Source: Prosthecobacter debontii | Lineage (GTDB): Bacteria; Verrucomicrobiota; Verrucomicrobiia; Verrucomicrobiales; Akkermansiaceae | Direction of reading: 5' to 3' | DNA length: 19,045 nucleotides | Assembly (NCBI GenBank): GCA_945885485.1 | Contig: CAMCYT010000023.1 | Span: forward strand, 1-19,045 | Shown here: in pieces, positions 7,597 to 15,804 of the stretch | Numbering within the stretch: the stretch's first letter is position 1 | Layout: each line of letters starts with the position of its first letter | Position numbers and translations under genes: made by a program | Notes under the pieces: model-generated | The model's input: the letters and a program-made list of their open reading frames with translations, nothing else | Databases searched by the model: none | Told to the model about the DNA's origin: nothing

Positions 7597-9075
7597 TTAT
7601 TCTTCTTTGTGCTCCTCTTTTTGCTCGGTCACGCCTGTGGGCTTTGAGCCTCCTCTAGGCTTAGTATTTTTCTTTTTTTTGACGGGCATCTGCTCTAGCA
7701 GGCCATTAAGAGATCCCTCCGCTGTCGGCACACTTGTTATTAAATCGGGTGAGTGAGGCTTTTCTCTTGAGCTTTCGGCTTCAGATTCAATAGGACTTTG
7801 ATCTATGTTAGATTCTACTTGGAGGTCGTCTGCCGAGATTGTAGTTGGATGCTCGACTTCATCCTTTTCGCCAGTTTCAGCAGCCTTAAGGCCCTCTGAT
7901 TCAGCTTCGCATGGCGCGAAATCGATCGGCCCACCTTTGATTTCAGTAGCCTCTTCAATCCCGTCGGCCTGCTTGGTTTCTATCTCAGGTTCAGTCGCAT
8001 CCACCTGATTAGGCTCAGGTGTTGCAGGCGGATCATCCTGCTTTTGAAGTCGAATCTTTTGTATCGCCTTACGGTTACGAGCAAAGGCGTTTGGAGTTTC
8101 CAGTCTTTCGTAATATGCTTCTGAAAAAGAAGAGAATCCAGCACTATATCCGAGCAACCACAAAGCCTCAGCAATCACTTGTCCATCAGTGATATTCACC
8201 AGTTGACAACAATCCTTAAGGTAAGCATCGAGATCGAGACTGTTGTAGCGCAGGTATAGCTCTCGCCAATGAAGGAATATGGCCAATGCTGCCGCCCTGA
8301 ATGGCAAACGCCAATGTGCGTCAATCGCATGAAGACACGATTGCAGTTCGGGATCCGCGTATACCTGCAGGAAGCCCTTGGTCTTATCCCACTTTTTTTC
8401 ACCCCAAGCCGAAAGTCTTAGCAGCGGTGGATTGAGTTCTTTGGGATTCGGCAAACTCTCACGTAACATAACCCTCAGATCCCTTAAGGCTGAAATCGGC
8501 TCGCGCGGAGCAGCAGAGTGGCGCTGGTATGCAAGAATCTTGCTGATCAATGAATTGAAACGACTTTCGGAGAGGCGGAAGTTATGGGCGCGACTCAAGT
8601 CTATGCTCGTATGAGGAATGCATAGAATGGAGATCATCTCCGAGGCGCCGCGTAGCTTGTCATTTTTTTTTGCTAGCAGATCACTCTCTCCTAAGAAGGC
8701 TTCGAAGACAGCTTTTTGGAAGATAAAGTTCGGGAAGCGACCAGCATTGAGCTCCCCGCTAATGGTTGTGAGCGGGATCAATGACTGACAATCCTTCGCC
8801 TCAAAGCAAACCTTTCCGCTCGCATGAAGCAGTCTTTCTTCACGATGTAAGGGACTAGCCTTGACGAAGACGGCTATAACAACCGACTGCTCCTCTCCCA
8901 TAGGCACATCAGGTATTGCGTTTCTCAGGGACCAAAGAAAATCTGCTCTAGACAGACATTTTTCGATAGTGTCACCAGGCACAATGCGCGCACGATCTAC
9001 GGCGATAAATCCGCGGTCGCGTAAAGCCTCGATTTCAAGAACATATAGGGGCGAGTAAAATAAAATCGTATTCAT
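7597..9075 (-). CDS. Unknown protein, third gene of the Hsp70-helicase cassette
   Basis: A 492-aa protein I do not recognise. Residues 1-335 look globular and mixed alpha/beta, with a helical part around 250-325 rich in Trp and Tyr (DAHWRLPFRAAALAIFLHWRELYLRY at 252-277). Residues about 340-460 are acidic and Pro/Glu/Ser-rich, almost certainly disordered. The end turns basic (KKKKN at 466-470, KPRGGSKP at 472-479) and then acidic again. There is no signal peptide or membrane segment, so it should be cytoplasmic. It starts 5 bases after the SF1 helicase stop and has no Shine-Dalgarno. Its start context ACATCATGAA is identical to that of the Hsp70 gene. A charged tail of this kind could recruit DNA, RNA or partner proteins, but no function can be assigned. 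Confidence 0.85.
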   Translation of the reverse strand: MNTILFYSPLYVLEIEALRDRGFIAVDRARIVPGDTIEKCLSRADFLWSLRNAIPDVPMGEEQSVVIAVFVKASPLHREERLLHASGKVCFEAKDCQSLIPLTTISGELNAGRFPNFIFQKAVFEAFLGESDLLAKKNDKLRGASEMISILCIPHTSIDLSRAHNFRLSESRFNSLISKILAYQRHSAAPREPISALRDLRVMLRESLPNPKELNPPLLRLSAWGEKKWDKTKGFLQVYADPELQSCLHAIDAHWRLPFRAAALAIFLHWRELYLRYNSLDLDAYLKDCCQLVNITDGQVIAEALWLLGYSAGFSSFSEAYYERLETPNAFARNRKAIQKIRLQKQDDPPATPEPNQVDATEPEIETKQADGIEEATEIKGGPIDFAPCEAESEGLKAAETGEKDEVEHPTTISADDLQVESNIDQSPIESEAESSREKPHSPDLITSVPTAEGSLNGLLEQMPVKKKKNTKPRGGSKPTGVTEQKEEHKEE

Positions 9076-9080
9076 GATGT

Positions 9081-10241
9081 TTAATAGCAGTCGTCATCTG
9101 AGTCAGACCCACTAGATGAAACGTTTTGATCAGAAATGGCAATATTGTGAATCAGCTTTTTCGGCATTGCCGCAACGAATGGATGCGGATTGTCGCCTGT
9201 GTAGCTGATAAATAGATTACGCCGGCTTCGGGTGCTTGCGACGTAGAATAATGTCCTCTCTAGGTTCTCAGAGTTTCTCCTGAAGATCGACAGTCCAGAA
9301 TCCATGCCTGGAAGCATAACAGTCTCGAAGTCAAGACCTTTAGAACTATGATAGGTCATTACATATACAATGCTTTCCTGATCTGATTCTTCCAAGGAGC
9401 CATGACTATTACCGAGGTAGCGCAAGATCAAGCCGTTCTCCATAAGATGCTCATTACATGCTTCATAGCTTTGTCGTCCTCTTTCATCCTTGTAATCAGG
9501 ACGAGAAATACCCTCCTCGGCACAAACAAAATCGATGAAATCCTGAACCAGCCGGTGTTTAGGAAGAAGGATGCAAACGGGATCACCGACTTGTGCATAT
9601 TTCTGCGCATGATTCCAGATCCATCTGTATTCACTCTGCTTGTTTGTTGCCTTTGCGAGCGAAATTTTGACTTCTGCATTGGTATTTCCCTGCCTTGCCG
9701 TGCTTAAACTGGCGCTGGGCAAAATCGACTCAACAAGCTTCCTTAGTTTTTCACTTAACCGGTGCACGATTGTCAGATTGTGCTTGGTTGGAGCCGTTTG
9801 CCTCTCGATGTCATTCGGTGATACCCGCCCCTCATAGATAGACTGTTTTTCATCACCCGCCATAATTAATCGAGTGCACTTGCTCTCGAGTAGAACTAGG
9901 ACATCAGGTTCTAGATCCTGCACCTCGTCTACAAAAATAAAATCAAAAAAACCGTTCTTATGTTCACTCCTGAACTCGTGATAAGTCATTACCGGCAGAT
10001 GGCGCGCGTTGGCTGGCAAGCCGGTAGCAAGCATGTCCTTCAAGGCGTGAGTGAAGGTTACTACGCAGACACTAGCCCCGGGTTTCTTGATTAGTGTCTC
10101 CCTCAGTGAATGCATCAGGATCACGCTTTTGCCGGATCCTGCGAAGCCGCGTATCCATTCAGACCCCTTTCCTATAAGCAGTTTATCCAGCACAGCCCTT
10201 TGTTCGCTGTCCAGTCTGTTTTGTGGTACCATCCAAGGCAT
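9081..10241 (-). CDS. Compact UvrD-like superfamily 1 helicase
   Basis: ATP-driven DNA or RNA helicase/translocase core. The 386-aa product has an N-terminal Q14 in SEQRAVL, Walker A GFAGSGKS (32-39, K38), Walker B FIFVDEVQD (101-109), motif III GDEKQSIY (129-136), motif IV-like VHRLSEKLR (159-167), motif V TYHSSKGLDFETV (296-308) and motif VI VASTRSRRNLFIS (334-346). It is much shorter than UvrD or Rep (about 700 aa), because the accessory 1B/2B inserts are small or absent. No nuclease domain is fused. The C-terminus is an acidic Ser/Asp tail (SSSGSDSDDD). It starts 4 bases after the Hsp70-gene stop and ends 5 bases before the unknown 492-aa gene, so the three are co-transcribed. No Shine-Dalgarno is visible. 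Confidence 0.92.
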   Translation of the reverse strand: MPWMVPQNRLDSEQRAVLDKLLIGKGSEWIRGFAGSGKSVILMHSLRETLIKKPGASVCVVTFTHALKDMLATGLPANARHLPVMTYHEFRSEHKNGFFDFIFVDEVQDLEPDVLVLLESKCTRLIMAGDEKQSIYEGRVSPNDIERQTAPTKHNLTIVHRLSEKLRKLVESILPSASLSTARQGNTNAEVKISLAKATNKQSEYRWIWNHAQKYAQVGDPVCILLPKHRLVQDFIDFVCAEEGISRPDYKDERGRQSYEACNEHLMENGLILRYLGNSHGSLEESDQESIVYVMTYHSSKGLDFETVMLPGMDSGLSIFRRNSENLERTLFYVASTRSRRNLFISYTGDNPHPFVAAMPKKLIHNIAISDQNVSSSGSDSDDDCY

Positions 10242-10245
10242 ATTT

Positions 10246-13245
10246 TTATCTGGTTAGATTATTTTGTTTTACTGTTGCGGCCAGGTATTCTTCCGAGAAC
10301 ACTTGACCTCGTGACGAAATGGAATCCGCATAGGCTTCCAACTTCCTCTGGAACTCCTTGTCATTGAGGAATGATGCGAGACGCTCGGACCTTCCGACAT
10401 CCTGTGGCCTGAGGCTCCCATTGTGCAGCATCTCCCTGAAGAGATCCCGGGCATCCTTCAGCATCTCACGCCCACGATCCTTCTGCGCGCGGGTTAGAAG
10501 ACGATCTCCGAGAACGGACATGACGACCGGGTTGTTGGGAGACTGCTGGTTTGCATCCTCGAAAAGTTCCATGGCCTCATCTTTTCGACCGGAATTTTCC
10601 TTCGCGAGTGCCAAGTTGAAGGCAGACGTCCATGAGGGACTCCGCTTATGGCTTACCTCAGCCCAATGATCGCTCAGCGTAGTTTTTCGAGCGCATGAGT
10701 AGTGGAAGCAAATTTGCGTAGCATTGCTTCCTGTCTTGTATTTTCCATCTATCTTCTCAAGTGACTCGTAAGCTTCAGCAGCCTCCAGATGAGCACCGGA
10801 GTTGGCGCAGGCATCAGCATAGGCTTTCAATACCAAAGGTGATGGTGGACCTCCATTTTGCACGCACGAGGCATTTAGTTGCTGGCGCGCGATCAGGCGT
10901 TTGGTTTCTTCAGGCATCAATTCCTCATTGGAAAGAGGGTTCGACAAGGAGCCTTCGGTCATCGTGGTTCCGATCTTCGCTTTAATTTGTAGAAGTTTGT
11001 TTTGATCCAAACTCGCGGACAGAGTGATGCGATCGCCGGCCCGGAAGGGAGAGGCCTTTGATGACTTCAGTTCAAGAATATGGAGAACCTTGTTGGCGGT
11101 CGAAACGCAGATCGGCAGTTCCACCATCGCTTGCTTTTCGTTCGGCACGATCAGCGCGTCCGTGAACACGATCTCAGGAGTAGGTATGAGGGAACCAGCT
11201 GGAATGATCTCGTGTAGGGCATTGCCTGCCGTCAGAATGTAGATGCTTTCACTTGTGATCGGTCTGATGAAATGAAGATCTAGTCCGTTCCATGCCAGCG
11301 AGTGCAGCGCGGCCCCGCGAGACACAGGAGTGCGGATATCTGCCCCAATATCGCATGGTACAAACCTGCCGAAATATTTCTGTATTGCATGTTTTACGAG
11401 AGGATTCTGAGCGCTGCCTCCAATAAAAACAACCAGATCGAGTTCATCCTTTTGAAGCTCAGTTTTGCCAAGGGCGTTTTCAATAGGATCGAAAATGCTC
11501 ACGACGTCTGGCTCTGTATCCTCAGGCTCACATTCGAGAAAAGGTCGCATGATTTCAAAGAATTCGGCGAATGTGATCGAAGGCTCTTTGAGAGACAGCT
11601 TGAACTCACCGATCTTCTTCGGAATTACTGCGTCAGCCTTAATGCGCTCGGTTCCATTTTTATGCTGCATGACGTCGCCTCCTTCGGATCGGAGGTCCAG
11701 CAACTTGCAGCACTGGATCTTGAGTTGCTCGGCAGCAGGCAGAAGGCGGGGTAGTATCCCATTCTTGAATTCGATTTCTCGGATCTGGTCGTCCTTCAAT
11801 CCGCTCTCCCTGAGCATCATGGGCCAGAGGATCTTGCGAGCGATCTGGCGATCGATGTTGTCTCCACCAAGCGCCCTGAATTGTGAAATTGCTAGATTGC
11901 GGGAAAGTAAGCGTCCGCCTGCTCCACTGACTTCGAGAACTGAAATATCACAGGTCCCGGCCCCGAAATCGAACACCATGACACGCCTCTTACTTTCTGA
12001 AAATGACTTCAGAACACCATCTCCGATATCAAGCGTCCGCAACAGGTAGCTGATAAAGGCTGCATTTGGCTCATCGATGATCCCATTATCCTCAATGCTG
12101 ATTCCACTGCGCTTCATGGCCTCGCAGAGGTCGAGCCGCTGATTGGCCTCAAAAGCTGCTGGCACGCTGACAGCATAACGTATGGAAGTTGGTAGGTTCT
12201 TATCGGCAACCCAACGCTCGATGTGTGTCCTCAGGTAATCAAAGAAAAGCGCGGCGATGTCCTGGGGACGTCTCACCTCGGGCTGTTCGTTGCTTCCGTC
12301 GAGGTCAGATCGGCTGTATTGCGGTCCCAGGTCGGGACCGAGGTCCATCTTGAATGAAAACCATATGTTGCGGTCCTTTGCCAACTGCGGCTTCAGTCTT
12401 GCCGCACCCTGCCCTACCAGCAGTTTACCCTGATGCCACGCCACACAGGTAGGCAATAAGGGACTGTCGGTCTGAATGCCCAGATCATCAAACTGTGGGA
12501 TTGGAATGGGCTCGCTTGTAAGAGTTCCCTTTTCAGGATCGAGGAAGACCCGGCTAGCGACGGTCGTTGATGTGCCGAAATCGATGCCGATGAAGGTATG
12601 CAATGAGAGGGCCGCTTCAATTTCGGCACGGGCTTCTCCATCACATGCAAGGATTGATACAGGTATTCCCTTGTCCTCGCTGGGAAGGACGGGATGCTCT
12701 CGATAAGTTTCCTGGGGTTCTTCATCAGAATCTGAGGTGGATCCGGACGCATCAGGTCCTGCAAGCCTCCGAGACAGAATTTTAATATTCAAATCTACCT
12801 CATTCAGAAATGCGGAGGGAGCTGCCACCAAGCTACCGAGTTTCTTGATGCTGAGCAAGGCCGCCAAAGAATCCTCCTCACTCAAAGCCATGCCAGCTCC
12901 GAGATGCGCCAAGGTGTGTCGCAGATTGATTAAGACATCGCATTGCAAGGCTCCGACACGTTGATGGTCATCAATATTCAGCTTATCACACAAAGAACGC
13001 CAGTTGTGTTTGAGCACACCACACAACGAGACGAGATCAAGATCCTCAATTTTCCGAATCGATCCGGCTTTAACTCGGCTGGATTGGGATCCCTTGAGAC
13101 GGGGTATGCTGCGAATAAGTAGTGTCCACCAATCGGCCCCCTCGACGCATAGGGTTGGTAAGTGATCTCTCAAGAAACTACAAATGTGGACCTGAAAAGT
13201 CTTTAATAGACTCTCAATTTGTGCAGGCTGTTGTTCTGGGTTCAT
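10246..13245 (-). CDS. HEPN-Hsp70-TPR fusion protein
   Basis: A 999-aa cytoplasmic multi-domain ATPase. Residues 1-155 resemble the Swt1-type HEPN domain (WW at 39-40, LCGVLKHNW at 74-82), with the R-x4-H motif R109-H114 in LRHTLAHLG; HEPN domains are often RNases of toxins and defence systems. A disordered acidic linker (165-180) follows. Residues about 217-660 form an Hsp70/actin-type ATPase: phosphate-1 IDFGTSTT (221-228), DEPNAAF (391-397) matching the DnaK NEPTAA position, phosphate-2 VFDFGAGTCD (424-433), RALGGDNID (457-465) and the adenosine loop VVFIGGSAQNP (605-615). A short beta-rich region (about 670-760) is followed by TPR-like helices (about 805-935) where DnaK has its substrate lid. 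It starts 21 bases after the GIY-YIG helicase gene, with no Shine-Dalgarno, and continues the same operon. Confidence 0.93.
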   Translation of the reverse strand: MNPEQQPAQIESLLKTFQVHICSFLRDHLPTLCVEGADWWTLLIRSIPRLKGSQSSRVKAGSIRKIEDLDLVSLCGVLKHNWRSLCDKLNIDDHQRVGALQCDVLINLRHTLAHLGAGMALSEEDSLAALLSIKKLGSLVAAPSAFLNEVDLNIKILSRRLAGPDASGSTSDSDEEPQETYREHPVLPSEDKGIPVSILACDGEARAEIEAALSLHTFIGIDFGTSTTVASRVFLDPEKGTLTSEPIPIPQFDDLGIQTDSPLLPTCVAWHQGKLLVGQGAARLKPQLAKDRNIWFSFKMDLGPDLGPQYSRSDLDGSNEQPEVRRPQDIAALFFDYLRTHIERWVADKNLPTSIRYAVSVPAAFEANQRLDLCEAMKRSGISIEDNGIIDEPNAAFISYLLRTLDIGDGVLKSFSESKRRVMVFDFGAGTCDISVLEVSGAGGRLLSRNLAISQFRALGGDNIDRQIARKILWPMMLRESGLKDDQIREIEFKNGILPRLLPAAEQLKIQCCKLLDLRSEGGDVMQHKNGTERIKADAVIPKKIGEFKLSLKEPSITFAEFFEIMRPFLECEPEDTEPDVVSIFDPIENALGKTELQKDELDLVVFIGGSAQNPLVKHAIQKYFGRFVPCDIGADIRTPVSRGAALHSLAWNGLDLHFIRPITSESIYILTAGNALHEIIPAGSLIPTPEIVFTDALIVPNEKQAMVELPICVSTANKVLHILELKSSKASPFRAGDRITLSASLDQNKLLQIKAKIGTTMTEGSLSNPLSNEELMPEETKRLIARQQLNASCVQNGGPPSPLVLKAYADACANSGAHLEAAEAYESLEKIDGKYKTGSNATQICFHYSCARKTTLSDHWAEVSHKRSPSWTSAFNLALAKENSGRKDEAMELFEDANQQSPNNPVVMSVLGDRLLTRAQKDRGREMLKDARDLFREMLHNGSLRPQDVGRSERLASFLNDKEFQRKLEAYADSISSRGQVFSEEYLAATVKQNNLTR

Positions 13246-13266
13246 GATGTAAAATAATGTAGTAAG

Positions 13267-15804
13267 TTATTCCTTCGCCACTACCGTGTCATACAGCCCG
13301 TAGTGGGTCAGCCCCGCGTGGCTCTGGATGCCTGTATAGCGCAGCGACGCATCTTCGTAACGGCGGAACGCAAACACGGCTTGGTTCATGTGCTCAGTGT
13401 TGAACACCTTAAGCAGCACCAGTAGGTGGAAATCTTTTACGGTCAGGCCGGTCACTATCTGGAAAAGATCCGGTTCGATTTTGGTGATAACATCTTGGAG
13501 CGTGTTCTCTCGGAAGTCGGTCAGATACATGAACGCGGGAATACGTGTGGCGAATTTGATGAGCTTCTCTTGTATCATCTTCCGCTTCGACTTGTATTCT
13601 TTTTCCTCGTCGCTGAGCTGTTTCTTTTCTTTCGCAGACAAGTTTTTCTCCTTCGCCTTGTCCTTCAAATCTTTAACCGTCTCGCTCTTGTTAATAATCG
13701 TTTCGATGATGTTGTCACCTAGCGCGCGCCATCCTTCGATACGCTCCACGGCGGCCATCGCCTCCGGATCTTCCAGAATACGGCGAAGTGTGTCATTATC
13801 TACATTCACCAACATGGCAGATTCCCACTTGCGTGCGAGCAGCGTGGCCGAGGTTCCAGCCATCGCGATGTCTAGGATGCCGCCCGCATCAATCTGTGTC
13901 ATGTTCGCACCGTCGTAGGCAAGTACCGGCAGGAACGACACGAGTTCTTTGACAGCGTTCTCCGGGTTCGCCTCACCAGGTGAGAGTCCGATTCCGTATT
14001 CCGAAAGCTGGCGCAGCGCTCTCGTTGGCGCGAAGTCGAATACGAAGCAAATCGGCTTGAGAATTTCTTCCTCGCTTGGGTCGTTACCGTTGGGATTTTT
14101 GATGGACCACGGCGATTGCACGCGGAACGCTGCCTGAAAGTAAGTCTCCGGCGATTTGAGGTTGCGTAGCATCAAGATGGACGACCATTGCGGAACAGTG
14201 ACACCCGTCGTGAGTTTGCCGCAAGAAAGCGTAATTGTCTTTGTGTCAAAGCCGCTCCCGATAGCCTTGCGCACAGGAGGTAGAGCCTCCAACCCTATGC
14301 CGGCTGCGGATCCAGCCGCCACGAGCACATTGTAGTCGAGCCAGAAGACGTTGTGCTTCTCGGCCAAAAGATTCGCCATTGCATGGCAGGCCGCAACGTT
14401 AGGCATGAACCAAAACGAGTGTTGAAGATACGGCAGCAGGCGCACATCCGAATATGGAAAGGGCGGGCGCGTGCCAGTCTTGAGAAACTCGACCGACTTT
14501 GATGCATAGCTACCGCGAATGATGTCCAGCCACTTCTGTACGTCGCTCTTGTGTTTGAATTGCGCCGTAACTCCAGTGCCGGTGGCCTCGAAAAATGCGT
14601 TCAGGTCAAACTCATCGAACTCCCCAGCGCTGGCGATTGCGACGAGCTCATCAGGCATCTGGTAGGTAAGCAGCCGCATCTGCGGTAGCCCACCGTAAGG
14701 ATTCCATTTGCCGGGGTTCTTCGCCGCGTATTCCTCCTTAGCCCGTTGCTCATCGGTGTAGGTCCAGTTAAAAATCTGCTCTTCGATGAACTCGCCCGTG
14801 GCAAGCGCCTTAAAGGGTGTGCCGGAGAGGTAGAGGTAAGCCTTTGTGGTCATTGGCAAGAACTCGGATTCTTTTTCGGAAAGAACACTTAGATCCTCAT
14901 TCACTACCTCCAAATCCTTCGCGTATTTCAGCTCCTTTTTAGCTACGGCTTCTTCTTCTCCTTCAAACAGTTCCTTCGCTGAATCCCGCCATGCGCCGAA
15001 GTGGTATTCGTCAAATACCACCAGATCCCAGTGAATGGTGTGCAGCCATTCGTTTAGGGGTTTTATATTTCCGGTTGCCTTATCCCGGCCTAACAGATCC
15101 TGAAATGACCCAAAGTATACAAGCGGCCGTGCAGCGGAAACTTCCACCGGATTGCGTCCGCTAGACTTCGACAGATACTGCCAGCCGTCAAAGTCCTTGT
15201 GCGATTCGAGGTCCGTCTGCCACGCGTCCTCCACGGCAGGTTTGAAGGTGACCACAAGCACACGCTTCGCTCCTAGTTTTCGGGCGAGCTGGTAGGCGGT
15301 GAAGGTCTTGCCGAAACGCATTTTTGCGTTCCAAAGATAGCGGGGGACGGCATGCATGTCCTCCTTCCAGATGGAATGGAAATAGTCGTGCGTTTTATCC
15401 ACGGCAGCGCGCTGTTCCTTGCGCAGCGCGAATGTCTGGTCGTGAGCACCGGTAAATCGCTGGCCTGTGCGCAGCTCGGTGAGAACGGTAATCACGTCCT
15501 TGAGCGTGCAATGCATCCATTCCAATTCGGTGTTCACACACCCCTTCTTGGCAAGGGCAGCGCGCACCTCGTGGTCGGTAAAGGTCGTGCCGTCGTCGCG
15601 CTCGGCGGACTCATCTAGAACGATGGTGTAGTTCTTGATGTTGGCGGTCTTGAGCTGCTCTGCTACGCGCTGCTTTACGTCGCGCGTGGTCTGTCCCACC
15701 TTGAGCAATCCAGCGTGCGCCTTGTCGTCAATCGAGTAGGCATAAATGCGCGGACGCGCATCCGGCTTCGGCGCGAGGATTTCATCAATGGTGGGCTTAG
15801 GCAT
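13267..15804 (-). CDS. GIY-YIG nuclease-SF2 helicase fusion, restriction subunit
   Basis: Probable ATP-dependent restriction endonuclease of the adjacent methyltransferase system; 845 aa. An N-terminal GIY-YIG (T5orf172/MUG113-like) domain is at about 19-100: RIYAYSID, then LLKVGQTTRDVKQRVAEQ. An SF2 helicase core follows: Walker A-like KMRFGKT (161-167), DEYH (265-268), SGTP (327-330), TGVTVPQW (533-540) and QAAFRVQSP (557-565), the last close to the Q-x-x-x-R motif VI of restriction helicases. A Lys/Glu-rich coiled coil spans about 703-750. I chose the ATG at 15804 (MPKPTIDE) rather than 15825 because a strong AAGGAGG sits 9 bases upstream. It overlaps the RhuM gene by 8 bases. The DNA target is unknown. 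Confidence 0.9.
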   Translation of the reverse strand: MPKPTIDEILAPKPDARPRIYAYSIDDKAHAGLLKVGQTTRDVKQRVAEQLKTANIKNYTIVLDESAERDDGTTFTDHEVRAALAKKGCVNTELEWMHCTLKDVITVLTELRTGQRFTGAHDQTFALRKEQRAAVDKTHDYFHSIWKEDMHAVPRYLWNAKMRFGKTFTAYQLARKLGAKRVLVVTFKPAVEDAWQTDLESHKDFDGWQYLSKSSGRNPVEVSAARPLVYFGSFQDLLGRDKATGNIKPLNEWLHTIHWDLVVFDEYHFGAWRDSAKELFEGEEEAVAKKELKYAKDLEVVNEDLSVLSEKESEFLPMTTKAYLYLSGTPFKALATGEFIEEQIFNWTYTDEQRAKEEYAAKNPGKWNPYGGLPQMRLLTYQMPDELVAIASAGEFDEFDLNAFFEATGTGVTAQFKHKSDVQKWLDIIRGSYASKSVEFLKTGTRPPFPYSDVRLLPYLQHSFWFMPNVAACHAMANLLAEKHNVFWLDYNVLVAAGSAAGIGLEALPPVRKAIGSGFDTKTITLSCGKLTTGVTVPQWSSILMLRNLKSPETYFQAAFRVQSPWSIKNPNGNDPSEEEILKPICFVFDFAPTRALRQLSEYGIGLSPGEANPENAVKELVSFLPVLAYDGANMTQIDAGGILDIAMAGTSATLLARKWESAMLVNVDNDTLRRILEDPEAMAAVERIEGWRALGDNIIETIINKSETVKDLKDKAKEKNLSAKEKKQLSDEEKEYKSKRKMIQEKLIKFATRIPAFMYLTDFRENTLQDVITKIEPDLFQIVTGLTVKDFHLLVLLKVFNTEHMNQAVFAFRRYEDASLRYTGIQSHAGLTHYGLYDTVVAKE

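Noticed and set aside
7597..9075. Assignment of the 492-aa protein as ZorC (EH-signature) because of the ZorA-like remnant next to it
   Set aside because: Similar length and position are the only support; I see no convincing signature residues, and ZorD is an SF2, not SF1, helicase.
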